NCBI RefSeq assembly: GCF_030517065.1
Contig: NZ_CP103950.1
Span: 1,798,001 to 1,862,000 of the forward strand
Direction of reading: 5' to 3'
From: Riemerella columbina
Lineage (GTDB): Bacteria > Bacteroidota > Bacteroidia > Flavobacteriales > Weeksellaceae
Length of the DNA stretch: 64,000 nucleotides
Shown here: piece by piece, positions 27,572 to 37,058 of the stretch
Position numbering within the stretch: position 1 is the first letter of the stretch
Layout of the letters: every line of letters starts with the position of its first letter
Notes under the pieces: model-generated
The model's database searches: none
Told to the model about the DNA's origin: nothing
The model's input: only the letters and a program-made list of their open reading frames with translations
Translations under genes and position numbers: made by a program

Positions 27572-28090
27572 TTATTCCTCCTTATACCAACTGGAATATT
27601 TGACATAATTTTGGGCGATTCTATTGACCTCGCCTTCCAATAATTCAGGGGAAATATCTTTGAGTTTCTTGGCTGGAATGCCACCCCAAACCTCGCCAGA
27701 TTTGATGTGTGTGCCTTGGGTTACCACGGAGCCTGCGCCCACAATAGAGTTGCTCTCTACCACGCAATTGTCCATCACAATGGCGCCCATTCCAATCAAT
27801 ACATTGTCGTGGAGCGTGCAGCCGTGCACAATGGCATTATGCCCTATAGATACATTATTGCCGATGGTCAGTGGGTATTTTTGATAGGTACAGTGGAGCA
27901 TCGCGTTGTCTTGAACATTCACACGGTCGCCCATTTTGATATAATGTACATCGCCACGGATCACGGCATTATACCAGATGCTGCATTCTTTTCCCATTTG
28001 TACATCGCCGATGATGGTAGCGTTTTCGGCTAAAAAAGTGTCTTCGCCAATTTGTGGTGTTTTGCCTAAAAGGGTTCTAATTAGTGCCAT
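27572..28090 (-). CDS. gamma-class carbonic anhydrase family protein
   Basis: Left-handed beta-helix (hexapeptide-repeat) protein of 172 residues from ATG 28090 (MALIRTLLGKTPQIG); the open frame continues 36 bases upstream without family support. The three likely zinc His are in NAMLHCTYQK and SIGHNAIVHGCTL. VIRGDVHYIKMGDRVNVQDN is typical of the YrdA/PaaY group. It may hydrate CO2 or be a related acyltransferase-fold protein without that activity. Faces the nifU gene head to head. Confidence 0.87.
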   Translation of the reverse strand: MALIRTLLGKTPQIGEDTFLAENATIIGDVQMGKECSIWYNAVIRGDVHYIKMGDRVNVQDNAMLHCTYQKYPLTIGNNVSIGHNAIVHGCTLHDNVLIGMGAIVMDNCVVESNSIVGAGSVVTQGTHIKSGEVWGGIPAKKLKDISPELLEGEVNRIAQNYVKYSSWYKEE

Positions 28091-28172
28091 AGTCTTGGTT
28101 ATTTTTAAAATTAAGTTATGCGCCAAAGCCTTTATCTCTCGCTTTCATTGAAAAAAACTAAAACGACTACGC

Positions 28173-28201
28173 TTTGGTCTCATTTGGTTTGTTTATTTTT
28201 G
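28173..28201 (+). promoter_or_regulatory. promoter of the NifU gene
   Basis: TTTG (28173-28176), 17 bases, TATTTTTG (28194-28201), 23 bases before the ATG at 28225. Confidence 0.65.
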
Positions 28202-28224
28202 CAGTTCCAAATTTAATTATAAAA

Positions 28225-29103
28225 ATGCGAAACATCATTATAGAAGCCACAGAAAACCCAAAGGTGATGAAATTTATTGCCGACTATACCCTGATCCCTG
28301 GGGCACTGGAGCTGGATAGACAATCGGATATTTCCGAAATTCCTCTGGCTCAGGAGTTGTTTAATTATCCTTTTGTGGATAAGATTTTCATCACGGCTAA
28401 TTTTGTGGCGGTAGCCAAGCAAGATACGGTAGAATGGGAGCATGTTGCCCAGAATTTGAAAAATGTAATTGAAGATGAACTCCTCGCCAACCCAAGAATT
28501 TATAAAGCCAAAGCGAAAATAGCGTATCAAATCTATGCGGAGATGACTCCGAACCCTTCAGTGATGAAATTTGTGTCTTCCAAGCTGCTGATTGATGGCT
28601 TTGTGGAAGTGAAATCAAGATCGGAAGCGCAAGAAGTGCCTTTAGCACAAGCTATTTTTGATGAATTTGACTTTGCTCAAGAGGTGTTTATCTCGGATAA
28701 CTTTGTAGCGGTAACGAAAGATGATTCTGTACAATGGCACGAGGTTATGGTGGCTGTACGCGCCTTTATTGCGGAATATTTACAAAATGGCGGCGAAATT
28801 TCTCGCCTTAAACCACAAGCCCACGAAAATCCTGTGGAGCAAATTATCAACCGTGAATATACCGACCAAGAACAGAAAATCAGCGATATTCTTAATGAAT
28901 ATGTTGCGCCTGCAGTGGAAAATGATGGAGGGAAAATCTCACTCATTGAATATGATGAAAGTACCAAAACGGCAAAAATGCTCCTCCAAGGGGCGTGTAG
29001 TGGCTGCCCAAGCTCTACCGCAACGCTGAAAGGTGGTATAGAAAATATTCTGAAACAATTTGTGCCAGATTTAGTAGAAAAGGTGGAAGCCGTTAATGGA
29101 TAA
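28225..29103 (+). CDS. NifU-family Fe-S scaffold with duplicated Nfu N-domain
   Basis: Iron-sulfur cluster carrier of 292 residues, starting at ATG 28225. Two tandem Nfu N-terminal domains are visible: ATENPKVMKFIADYTLIPGA at the start and MTPNPSVMKFVSSKLLIDGF at about residue 107. The NifU C-terminal domain follows (about residue 205 onward) with the CxxC cluster ligands in GACSGCPSSTATLKGGIEN. The double N-domain is usual in flavobacteria. hemH follows after 55 bases; ferrochelatases of some bacteria carry Fe-S clusters, so the pairing may be functional. Confidence 0.92.
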   Translation: MRNIIIEATENPKVMKFIADYTLIPGALELDRQSDISEIPLAQELFNYPFVDKIFITANFVAVAKQDTVEWEHVAQNLKNVIEDELLANPRIYKAKAKIAYQIYAEMTPNPSVMKFVSSKLLIDGFVEVKSRSEAQEVPLAQAIFDEFDFAQEVFISDNFVAVTKDDSVQWHEVMVAVRAFIAEYLQNGGEISRLKPQAHENPVEQIINREYTDQEQKISDILNEYVAPAVENDGGKISLIEYDESTKTAKMLLQGACSGCPSSTATLKGGIENILKQFVPDLVEKVEAVNG

Positions 29104-29158
29104 CGCCTCTCAATAAAAAAAACGCAATATCAACAACCCCAATTTCTCTCTAAAATCT

Positions 29159-30190
29159 ATGGCAAAAAAAGGTATATTATTAGTAAATTTAGGTTCGCCA
29201 AAATCGACAAAGGTAGCGGATGTTAAAAGCTATTTAGATGAATTCCTAATGGATGAAAAGGTGATAGACTACCGCTGGTTTTTCCGTGCACTCTTGGTTC
29301 GTGGTATTATTTTGAACACGCGCCCGCCTAAATCTGCCGCTGCCTATGAGAGTATTTGGACGCCAGAAGGCTCTCCACTGATTGTCTACACAGAGAAAAT
29401 TAAACAAAAACTCCAACAGCGTGTAGACCTCCCAGTAGCCATCGGTATGCGCTACGCCGAGCCCAGCATAAAACACGGCATCCAAGAATTGGTAGACCAA
29501 GGGGTAACGGATATTGTGCTGTTTCCGCTCTATCCTCAGTATGCTATGAGCACCACAGAAACCGTGATAGAGAAAGCGGAAGAGGTTCGTAAAAAGTATT
29601 TCCCGAAGATTAGAATAAACTATGTGCAGCCTTTCTATAACCGAGAAATCTACATCAATTGTCTTGCGGAAAGCCTCCAAGAGAAGCTCCCTGCCGAGTT
29701 TGATGCGTTGCAGTTTTCTTATCACGGCGTTCCTGAGAGGCACCTCTACAAAACCGACCCTACCCATACCTGCAACCTCAACGATTGTTGCTCTCGGGAA
29801 GACAATCCCAGCCATTCTTTTTGCTATAGGCATCAATGTTTTAAAACCACAGAGCTGGTAATTGAGAAGCTCAACATCCCCAAGGAGAAAACGGTGATTT
29901 CGTTTCAATCTCGGTTGGGAAAAGATAAATGGATAGAGCCTTATACGGATGAAACTCTGGCTGCCCTGCCACAAAAAGGGGTTAAAAAGTTAGCCATCTG
30001 TTGTCCTGCCTTTGTCTCCGACTGTTTGGAAACTTTGGAAGAAATCGCTATAGAAGGAAAAGAGGAATTTCTGCACGCTGGAGGGAGCGCTTACCACTAC
30101 CTCCCTTGCCTTAATGATGAAGACCGCTGGATAGAGGTCATCAAAACCCTCTGCGAAGAAGAGCTGGAGAAGTTTTATCTGGTGGGATGA
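29159..30190 (+). CDS. hemH: ferrochelatase with a cysteine cluster
   Basis: Inserts Fe2+ into protoporphyrin in heme synthesis; 343 residues. Opens KKGILLVNLGSPKS. The catalytic His is in FSYHGVPERHLYKTDP and the Glu region in FQSRLGKDKWIEPYTD, followed by CCPAFVSDCLETLEEI. Between them lies a Cys-rich stretch, CNLNDCC then about ten residues and CYRHQC (about residues 204-223), which could hold a [2Fe-2S] cluster as known for some bacterial ferrochelatases. Ends in a terminator. Confidence 0.95.
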   Translation: MAKKGILLVNLGSPKSTKVADVKSYLDEFLMDEKVIDYRWFFRALLVRGIILNTRPPKSAAAYESIWTPEGSPLIVYTEKIKQKLQQRVDLPVAIGMRYAEPSIKHGIQELVDQGVTDIVLFPLYPQYAMSTTETVIEKAEEVRKKYFPKIRINYVQPFYNREIYINCLAESLQEKLPAEFDALQFSYHGVPERHLYKTDPTHTCNLNDCCSREDNPSHSFCYRHQCFKTTELVIEKLNIPKEKTVISFQSRLGKDKWIEPYTDETLAALPQKGVKKLAICCPAFVSDCLETLEEIAIEGKEEFLHAGGSAYHYLPCLNDEDRWIEVIKTLCEEELEKFYLVG

Positions 30191-30204
30191 GATAAAAATG
30201 ATTA

Positions 30205-30238
30205 CAAAAAAGGCTGTTATTTATAACAGCCTTTTTTA
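30205..30238 (+). terminator. terminator after hemH
   Basis: Stem AAAAAAGGCTGTTAT / ATAACAGCCTTTTTT with a 2-base loop, ending in T residues. Confidence 0.9.
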
Positions 30239-30261
30239 TTGACTTACGCCATTATATCATC

Positions 30262-30297
30262 AAAAAAAATGAGGCTATATTAAATATAACCTCATTT
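30262..30297 (-). terminator. terminator after the porin gene
   Basis: Minus-strand stem AATGAGGTTATA / TATAGCCTCATT (one G-T pair) followed by eight T residues, 25 bases past the porin stop. Confidence 0.8.
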
Positions 30298-30322
30298 ACA
30301 TTACTTTAAAGATAAATGATCT

Positions 30323-31681
30323 TTAAAAAGAGAACATCATTCTTGCTTGTACAGAATGGAAGTTTTTATCATCTGGGTAATATGGATTATCTAAATTGGT
30401 ATAGGTATATCCCGCAGATATGATGGCATGCCTGTTAATGGTGTAGTTAAGCCCTACGGTAGCGGCATGCGCCTTCCCTCCTGCAATACTCAATGATTCA
30501 TTAGGGTAGTCGGTAATATTGCCATCTGGATAAAATTTATTTTTACCTTTTAGGAACACATCTCCATCCTTGATATCGTTTAGGTTAGTGTAGCTGTATC
30601 TTGCGACTAATTCTAAAGCTCCTGGCTCATAGTTCCCACTAATCAATGCGAATTCCTTATTGTATTTATAGTTGGATTTGTTATTAAGCAAGTAGCCTAA
30701 TTCTAAGTAACCACCATCAAAGTTAGAATCTCCAAGCGGGTTGGCTTTTTGCCAGCTCTTAAGTGTGGTCCAGCTCCAAACGCCACCTAACTGAGCATCA
30801 AACAGCTCTTGATCAGGTCTTTGCTTGGTTATTTTCTGCATCATATACTCTCCACGCGCAAAGAATCTTGGCGTTTTCACCAATCCTTCAAAACCTATTT
30901 TGTAAAGGTTTTTAGCCCATGGCACATTAGCATTAAGGAATTCTTTATTGTGGTCTCCCATTTCTAATGCTGATGATACATTAAGGTTGGTTTTTAGTGT
31001 TCTGCCTTCGTTAATGAGCTCTCCTCCGTTGATTTGTCTGTATCTTAAAGATGTACCAATATGAGCGGTAAGTTCTGGTTTATTTACTGGGATGTAAACA
31101 TAGCGCCCTGTGAGGTTCCAGCTTTGGTTACCTGCTGGTTTTTTATTTTCTAAGACATCTTCGGTAAATATCCCTTGGTCTGAGAAGAAGTGGTTGTTAT
31201 AATATTTATAAGTAACCCCCAAAGCACGGAAGTTCCCTAAAGCGTTTACCGTAGTAGGACGGTTGATGAACTTCATAGCATACTCACTGGTATTCAGGTT
31301 CATAGAAAACGGCTCTGCGTAGTATCCGAACTTGATGCTCTTAGAACTTTGTTCGTCATTTTTTAAATAATATCTTACAAAGAGATTGCGCTGATGGAAT
31401 TTACCTCCACCGAAATCAAAATCGCCATAGAAATACCAGTTTTTGTAAGTTAGAGAGGTTCTTACACGGGCATCTGAGATGTCTGCACCGGATCTTACTG
31501 GGGTAAAATCACTGCTGTTATAAGCTAAATCTGTAATGAATCTGGCACCTAATGTGATTTTAACATCGTCTTCCGGATTGTCATAAATATAATAAGGTTT
31601 GATAGCGGCTCTATCTTGTGCCAATGCTTGTCCTGAAATACCTAAGGAAAGTAATGCTATCAGTATGATATTCTTTTTCAT
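30323..31681 (-). CDS. OprO/OprP-type phosphate-selective porin
   Basis: Outer-membrane beta-barrel of 452 residues. Signal peptide MKKNIILIALLSLGISGQAL (cut near AQA/AQD). Alternating strands and a terminal Phe (VQARMMFSF) mark the barrel. Family phrases: DARVRTSLTYKNWYFYGDFD, KSIKFGYYAEPFSMN, AATVGLNYTINRHAIISAGY. It is the last gene of the glp cluster, 62 bases after glpQ; it probably admits phosphate, glycerol-3-phosphate or glycerophosphodiesters across the outer membrane. Substrate is inferred from context. Confidence 0.85.
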   Translation of the reverse strand: MKKNIILIALLSLGISGQALAQDRAAIKPYYIYDNPEDDVKITLGARFITDLAYNSSDFTPVRSGADISDARVRTSLTYKNWYFYGDFDFGGGKFHQRNLFVRYYLKNDEQSSKSIKFGYYAEPFSMNLNTSEYAMKFINRPTTVNALGNFRALGVTYKYYNNHFFSDQGIFTEDVLENKKPAGNQSWNLTGRYVYIPVNKPELTAHIGTSLRYRQINGGELINEGRTLKTNLNVSSALEMGDHNKEFLNANVPWAKNLYKIGFEGLVKTPRFFARGEYMMQKITKQRPDQELFDAQLGGVWSWTTLKSWQKANPLGDSNFDGGYLELGYLLNNKSNYKYNKEFALISGNYEPGALELVARYSYTNLNDIKDGDVFLKGKNKFYPDGNITDYPNESLSIAGGKAHAATVGLNYTINRHAIISAGYTYTNLDNPYYPDDKNFHSVQARMMFSF

Positions 31682-31743
31682 AAGTTTAATAATTATAATA
31701 AGTTAGAGGTGGCCCCTCTGTCTTGATTTGTTAATAATATGTA

Positions 31744-33168
31744 TTAGTATCCTAATCTTTTAAGTAGTTCTGAAGAGTCTGGTACATTCTGAGCGGCATT
31801 TTTATTTCTTACGCCTTTTTCCACATAATAATGTAGTGTTTCTTCAGCTCTGTTGGTAAACATAGCATCACAATATGGTGGTGCTGCCAAGTTACCTATG
31901 CTATTGCCAAAGTTATAATCTCCGAAGTATTTTTTCATTTGATCTTTGGTATCAAAAGAATAAGGGTGAATTTTCATATTAGAGCGTCTGATAAGGTCTG
32001 CTTGCCAAGGTTTAAGTAATTCTGGATAATTGTTAGGCGCCCCTGCAATAGATGGCCCTGCAAAATGGGCTAAATTATCTACCCCTAAGTTAATAAACGA
32101 GGCGTACCCCTGAGGAGAATCATCAGACATATCTGTAGCACCTGTACCTTTCCATAATAAGAAACACATAGGCACTTGCCCTTTAAAGAAATCTTTTATT
32201 CTCTTTAAACTTTGTAGTGAGAAGGTTTGTAAAATCACTTTACCATTGGTATTTCCTACATTTACTTTACCATTGATATAGAATGGTGTATTCTCCGCTT
32301 CTGGTTTTGTGATGATGTTCATATTGTATTGATCCAACTCATCATACACCATTTTTTCAAACTCTGCAGGGTTGAGCCACGGTTCTTTAAACTCAACATA
32401 AATCCCTGGGCGGTTCCCTGTATCTTGGTCATCTACCACATACTGCGTGGTGTATTTTACTCTTTTTTCTTTGGCACCAGATAGTGGATGAGACATCACC
32501 TCCGTGGTTAGTACTTTGGTTGTAGCCACACGCTCTCCGTTAGCATCTCTTTTGAGTTTATAACCTCTGGCATACATAATCATATCTTCTAAAGAAGAAA
32601 TGTACTGGTGCTGTGTTGTATAGCCTGCTCTGGCTCTTTCTGGGTTAACCTCATTAAACCATGTTCCAGCATCTAATTTCAATAATTCCTCATAGGTGTA
32701 AGAGCTTGGTAGGTTAGGGTAAAAATTCTTTTGGTCATCTGCTACCATTTGGTCTGCCTCTGCAGAGGTGTAGCCTAAATCTAAGTAATATTGTTTTCTT
32801 GTTGATGGTAAATGCTCACCATAAACGGTTTCAATATTTGTGGTCCGCTTCAAGTTGTCATCATGAAGGGCTAAGATCACGCCGTCTTTAGAAACTTGTA
32901 AGTCTGCTTCCATATAGTCAGCGCCTGTTTCTCTTGCCCATCTAAATGCGGCTTCTGTTTCCTCTGGCGTCCAGAATGTGGAGCCTCTGTGTGCAATTAC
33001 GGCATTTTCTGGCACATAATCTCGCACTTTAATCATCTCTGGCGAAAGCTGTTTCACCTCTACTTTTGTTGCATCAACATCAGGATTCTGTACTTCCCGA
33101 TCTGCATTACAAGACACCATAGTTACTAAACATACGGCTACGCTTGCTTTTAGTACATTTTTTAGCAT
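31744..33168 (-). CDS. glpQ: glycerophosphodiester phosphodiesterase, lipoprotein
   Basis: Hydrolyses glycerophosphodiesters to glycerol-3-phosphate and an alcohol, outside the inner membrane. 474 residues, longer than the usual 350. Lipobox VTMVSC (Cys about residue 20). GDPD active site: VIAHRGSTFWTPEETEAAF (His, Arg, Glu), YMEADLQVSKDGVILALHDD (Glu, Asp, His). The insertion around residues 130-240 (FNEVNPERARAGYTTQ region) accounts for the extra length. 27 bases after glpT. Confidence 0.93.
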   Translation of the reverse strand: MLKNVLKASVAVCLVTMVSCNADREVQNPDVDATKVEVKQLSPEMIKVRDYVPENAVIAHRGSTFWTPEETEAAFRWARETGADYMEADLQVSKDGVILALHDDNLKRTTNIETVYGEHLPSTRKQYYLDLGYTSAEADQMVADDQKNFYPNLPSSYTYEELLKLDAGTWFNEVNPERARAGYTTQHQYISSLEDMIMYARGYKLKRDANGERVATTKVLTTEVMSHPLSGAKEKRVKYTTQYVVDDQDTGNRPGIYVEFKEPWLNPAEFEKMVYDELDQYNMNIITKPEAENTPFYINGKVNVGNTNGKVILQTFSLQSLKRIKDFFKGQVPMCFLLWKGTGATDMSDDSPQGYASFINLGVDNLAHFAGPSIAGAPNNYPELLKPWQADLIRRSNMKIHPYSFDTKDQMKKYFGDYNFGNSIGNLAAPPYCDAMFTNRAEETLHYYVEKGVRNKNAAQNVPDSSELLKRLGY

Positions 33169-33195
33169 AATGAAAATTTATTTGAGTTAAAGTTT

Positions 33196-34536
33196 TTATG
33201 ATTTAGAGTTTAATAATTCCGTTTCTTCTTTATAGGTGAATGCTACAAATAGAATGGACAATAGACAGGCTACAATAAGAAGTATAAAGCCAGCATCCCA
33301 ACCGTAGTGCCCCACCAAATAACCAATGGTAATATTAGCTAAGATGGCTGTCCCAACAAGGTAACCGAGTAATCCTGTGAGCCCTGCTGCTGTACCAGCT
33401 GCTTTTTTAGGTGCTAAATCTAATGCCTGCACGCCTATGAGCATTACAGGACCATAGATTAAAAATCCAATAGCAATTAGCGCAATACTATCCAAAAGTT
33501 TGCTATCCATATTTTTCCAGTAAATGAATACAAACACCATTACCAATGCCATATAGAGCATAGTGGTAACAGAGCGTTTTTTAAACACCTTATCACTAAG
33601 CCATCCGCAAACAATGGTCCCTGGAATAGCCGCCCATTCGTAGGCAGAATATGCCCAACCTATTTCTTTAATATTATAATGTTTAACGGTTTGAAGATAA
33701 GTAGGTGCCCAATCTAACACCCCATACCGAACCAAGTACACAAAGGCATTAGCCCACGCAATAAACCATAGCGTTTTATTTTTGAGAACATAAGTAAAGA
33801 AGATCTCTTTAGCGGTAAGTTCCTCCTCCGAATGCTCTGAATAATTTTTAGGATAATCATTGCGGTATTCTTCAATTGGAGGTAAGCCACAAGACTGCGG
33901 GGTATCCCTAACCAAAAGTAAAGATATTAGCGCGATAATAATGCCTATAACCGCTGGAAACCAAAAAGTACCTACCTCCCAAGATCCAAACCACAAAGTT
34001 CCATATACCACCAGGGGACCAAGCAAACCTCCCCCAACATTATGAGCGACATTCCAAAAAGACATTTTAGTTCCTCTTTCGTTTTGGGAGAACCAGTGCG
34101 TCATAACCCTACCGCTTGGTGGCCAGCCCATTCCTTGGAACCACCCAATGAGAAACTGAAGGATAAACATAATCGTAATGGAGGATAATCCCAAACTAGT
34201 CCCTAAAAGAAATGTAACCAAGGAGGATAGAATAAGCCCCAAAGCTAAAAACTTACGAGCATCACTACGGTCAGAAATTCCTCCCATAATGAACTTAGAA
34301 AGCCCATAAGCTATTGCATTAGCAGACAATGCCAACCCTAAACTTGCTTTAGAAAAGCCCGTCTCTTCTAAATGAGGCATAGCTAAGGAGAAATTTTTCC
34401 TTACGAGATAATACCCCGCATAACCTACAAATATTCCTATAAAAACTTGTAGTCTTTTACTCTTATACACCCTATCTATCTGCTCTTTGGGTAGTAGAGG
34501 TATATGCTTAGGTGGAGATAAAAATGATTTCATCAT
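33196..34536 (-). CDS. glpT: glycerol-3-phosphate transporter
   Basis: MFS organophosphate:phosphate antiporter of 446 residues with 12 helices. Family marks: VGYAGYYLVRKNFSLAMPHL near residue 37 (the conserved Arg of the substrate site), GWFQGMGWPPSGRVMTHWF and ERGTKMSFWNVAHNVGGGL. The second half contains SAYEWAAIPGTIVCGWLSDK. Located between glpD and glpQ, which fits glycerol-3-phosphate rather than hexose-phosphate import. Confidence 0.93.
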   Translation of the reverse strand: MMKSFLSPPKHIPLLPKEQIDRVYKSKRLQVFIGIFVGYAGYYLVRKNFSLAMPHLEETGFSKASLGLALSANAIAYGLSKFIMGGISDRSDARKFLALGLILSSLVTFLLGTSLGLSSITIMFILQFLIGWFQGMGWPPSGRVMTHWFSQNERGTKMSFWNVAHNVGGGLLGPLVVYGTLWFGSWEVGTFWFPAVIGIIIALISLLLVRDTPQSCGLPPIEEYRNDYPKNYSEHSEEELTAKEIFFTYVLKNKTLWFIAWANAFVYLVRYGVLDWAPTYLQTVKHYNIKEIGWAYSAYEWAAIPGTIVCGWLSDKVFKKRSVTTMLYMALVMVFVFIYWKNMDSKLLDSIALIAIGFLIYGPVMLIGVQALDLAPKKAAGTAAGLTGLLGYLVGTAILANITIGYLVGHYGWDAGFILLIVACLLSILFVAFTYKEETELLNSKS

Positions 34537-34560
34537 ATATCAATTACTATTTTATATTGT

Positions 34561-36120
34561 TTAGTGATAAATGCTTGCCACATGATTAAAATGCTCTAAT
34601 TCTGCATCTATCCAAGTTTGGTCTTTATGTAGTTCTTCCGCCATAATTTTAGCCACTTCTGGAGCGATTCTCACGGCTTCCTCTTGATCTAAAAGTAGTG
34701 CTCTGGTTCTTCTAGCCAAAACATCTTCCACATGAACAGCCATTTCTTTTCTTACCGCCCACACCACTTGTATTTTTCTGATGCCTAACGATGGACTCAA
34801 ATATTCGTTCCCATAAGAGGTTTCTGCGGCTAACTTTTTTAATGGTTCCTCATCGCTTCCGTAGAAATAGAGCTCATCTGTTTGAGACACCCCTTCCCGA
34901 TAGCCATGAATTTTTAAATGCTCTGTGTTAGAATTTATTTTTTTCCATTGCATAACCTCTTCTATCCTATCCATGGTATCTTCTGCCATTTTTCTATAGG
35001 TTGTCCATTTCCCTCCGATGATGCTCACTAAGCGAGACGGCGCGACAATAAGCTTATGGCTACGGGAAACTTCTTTTGTTTTTTGACCTTCTTCCGCTGC
35101 CGCCAGAGGTCTTAACCCTGCAAAAACACTCTCTATATCAGCGCGTGTAGGTGCTGGCTGAAGATAATTTTTAGCCGTATCTAAAATAAAGTCTATTTCT
35201 TTCTCCGAAGCTTTAGGCTCTAATGATTCGTGTTTTACTGGGGTATCTGTGGTTCCTAAAATAATTTTATTATGCCAAGGCACAGCAAATAGCACTCTAC
35301 CATCCTCGGTTTTAGGTATCATAATGGCGGAATCTGTGGGACAGAATTTTTTATCAATCATTAGGTGTATCCCTTGGCTTGGGCTAATGGTCTTTTTATC
35401 TGTGCCGTGGTCCATTCTATTGATGGTATCCGCAAAGACTCCCGTGGCATTCACAATCGCTTTTGCTCTAACCTCATAGTTTTTTTTAGAAATCTCATCG
35501 TGAAAACGAAGACCATTCAACTGCTGATGTTCATCTTTAGAGAGGGCGGTCACCTTAGCATAATTGAGAACTGTAGCGCCTTTTTCAATAGCCGTCTGTG
35601 CTAAATTTAGTGCTAAGCGAGCATCATCAAACTGCCCATCATGATAAACCACCCCGCCTTTGAGCCCTTGTTTTTTTACCGTTGGCAGGTGCTGGATGGT
35701 TTTTTCTTTATTGATAAAGTGTGACTTTCCTAAACTCAACTTTCCTGCTAAGAAATCGTAAAATTTCAATCCTATGGTGTACATCCAGCGGTCTAACCAA
35801 GTATAGATAGGAATAACGAAGGTCATATTTTTAGTAAGGTGCGGTGCATTCTTAAGCAATAGTCCGCGCTCTTTGCAGGCTTCTTTCACCAAATCTATAT
35901 ACCCTTGTGCCATATAGCGCACACCACCGTGCACCAGTTTGGTACTCTTGCTGGAGGTAGATTTAGCAAAATCACTCTGCTCTAAAAGCAATGTTTTGTA
36001 ACCTCTACACGCGGAGTCTATAGCAACGCCTAATCCTGTAGCGCCGCCGCCTATTACCACCACATCCCAAATCTCTTGATTTTGAATTTCAAAAGAATTT
36101 AAAATTTCGCTTCGTTTCAT
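34561..36120 (-). CDS. glpD: aerobic glycerol-3-phosphate dehydrogenase
   Basis: FAD enzyme at the inner membrane oxidising glycerol-3-phosphate to dihydroxyacetone phosphate and feeding electrons to quinone. From ATG 36120 (MKRSEILNSFEIQNQ) 519 residues; an upstream ATG at 36132 adds four. FAD motif DVVVIGGGATGLGVAID near residue 20; SSKSTKLVHGGVRYMAQG and VFAGLRPLAAAEEGQKT are GlpD signatures; C-terminal regulatory domain present. First gene of the glp transcript, 24 bases before glpT. Confidence 0.95.
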   Translation of the reverse strand: MKRSEILNSFEIQNQEIWDVVVIGGGATGLGVAIDSACRGYKTLLLEQSDFAKSTSSKSTKLVHGGVRYMAQGYIDLVKEACKERGLLLKNAPHLTKNMTFVIPIYTWLDRWMYTIGLKFYDFLAGKLSLGKSHFINKEKTIQHLPTVKKQGLKGGVVYHDGQFDDARLALNLAQTAIEKGATVLNYAKVTALSKDEHQQLNGLRFHDEISKKNYEVRAKAIVNATGVFADTINRMDHGTDKKTISPSQGIHLMIDKKFCPTDSAIMIPKTEDGRVLFAVPWHNKIILGTTDTPVKHESLEPKASEKEIDFILDTAKNYLQPAPTRADIESVFAGLRPLAAAEEGQKTKEVSRSHKLIVAPSRLVSIIGGKWTTYRKMAEDTMDRIEEVMQWKKINSNTEHLKIHGYREGVSQTDELYFYGSDEEPLKKLAAETSYGNEYLSPSLGIRKIQVVWAVRKEMAVHVEDVLARRTRALLLDQEEAVRIAPEVAKIMAEELHKDQTWIDAELEHFNHVASIYH

Positions 36121-36150
36121 ATTCATTCTCATTTGTTGTTTTTAATTCCA

Positions 36151-36190
36151 CAAATATAGACATATGAAACCAAACGAAACAATATGAAAT
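36151..36190. promoter_or_regulatory. glpD promoter with three 10-bp-spaced direct repeats
   Basis: On the minus strand TATATTTG (36158-36151) is the -7 box of glpD, with a near -33 element (ATTG, 36183-36180) 21 bases upstream. On the plus strand TGAAAC (36165), CGAAAC (36175) and TGAAAT (36185) repeat exactly every 10 bases across the -33 region, which looks like an operator for the adjacent DeoR-type repressor. Confidence 0.6.
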
Positions 36191-36265
36191 TTATCATCTC
36201 TTTATCGTTCATTTTTGTTTTATTATATTTTTATTATATTTGGCTGGTTATATTTTATTATTATA

Positions 36266-37027
36266 ATGAATATCACTAAAAGACATCAGTATATTTTAGA
36301 CCAACTAAAGCAGGAGAATCATGTTTTGGTTTCGGAATTGGCTAAGGCTTTAGAAGTTTCTGAAGTGACGATTAGGAAAGACTTTAAAGTCTTAGAAAAA
36401 AAGGGGCTTTTATTTAGAAACCACGGCGGCGCCAGCTTGGTGAACCCTTATGTGGTGGATAGACCTATAAGCCATAAACAACACCTTAACAAATCTGAAA
36501 AAAACAGAATTGCCATTGCCGCAACTGAGGTTATAGAGGATCATGATGTGGTGATCTTGGGCTCCGGTACTACGGTGCTGAATATGGTGGAGAGTTTCCC
36601 AAAAGATAAAACCGTTACGGTGATTACCTCATCTCTCCTCATTGCGAATATGCTCTCTCAGTACGAAAAAATTGCCGTTATTCAAATTGGTGGAGAGGTA
36701 AGGCGCTCCTCCCAATCTACCGTGGGACCTGTGGCACAGAAGTTTATGGAAGAAATCTCTGCCAATAAGCTATTCTTGGGCGTAGATGGTATTGATTTAG
36801 ATTTTGGTATCTCCACCTCTAACACAGCGGAAGCTCACCTTAACCGGATGATGATTAAAAATGCGAGCAAAACCTATATCCTTTCCGACCATTCTAAATT
36901 TGGCAAAAAGGGCTTAGGGCAAATCTGCTCGCTAAGGAATATAGACTGCCTTATTACCGACCAATCCCCCAGCGAAGAAATAAAAAAAACTTTGGAAAAA
37001 CTGAGTATACAATTGGTTGTCACCTAG
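36266..37027 (+). CDS. DeoR/GlpR-family transcriptional regulator
   Basis: Sugar-phosphate-responsive regulator of 253 residues, starting at ATG 36266 (MNITKRHQYILDQLKQ); the open frame upstream encodes unrelated AT-rich sequence. N-terminal winged helix with the DeoR signature LVSELAKALEVSEVTIRKDF and LEKKGLLFRNHGGAS. Effector domain: DVVILGSGTTVLNMVES and LFLGVDGIDLDFGIST. Divergent from glpD, so it most likely represses the glpD-glpT-glpQ-porin cluster until glycerol-3-phosphate binds. Confidence 0.92.
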   Translation: MNITKRHQYILDQLKQENHVLVSELAKALEVSEVTIRKDFKVLEKKGLLFRNHGGASLVNPYVVDRPISHKQHLNKSEKNRIAIAATEVIEDHDVVILGSGTTVLNMVESFPKDKTVTVITSSLLIANMLSQYEKIAVIQIGGEVRRSSQSTVGPVAQKFMEEISANKLFLGVDGIDLDFGISTSNTAEAHLNRMMIKNASKTYILSDHSKFGKKGLGQICSLRNIDCLITDQSPSEEIKKTLEKLSIQLVVT

Positions 37028-37058
37028 ATCTTCTCCCCAGCATTAAAACAATAGTATC

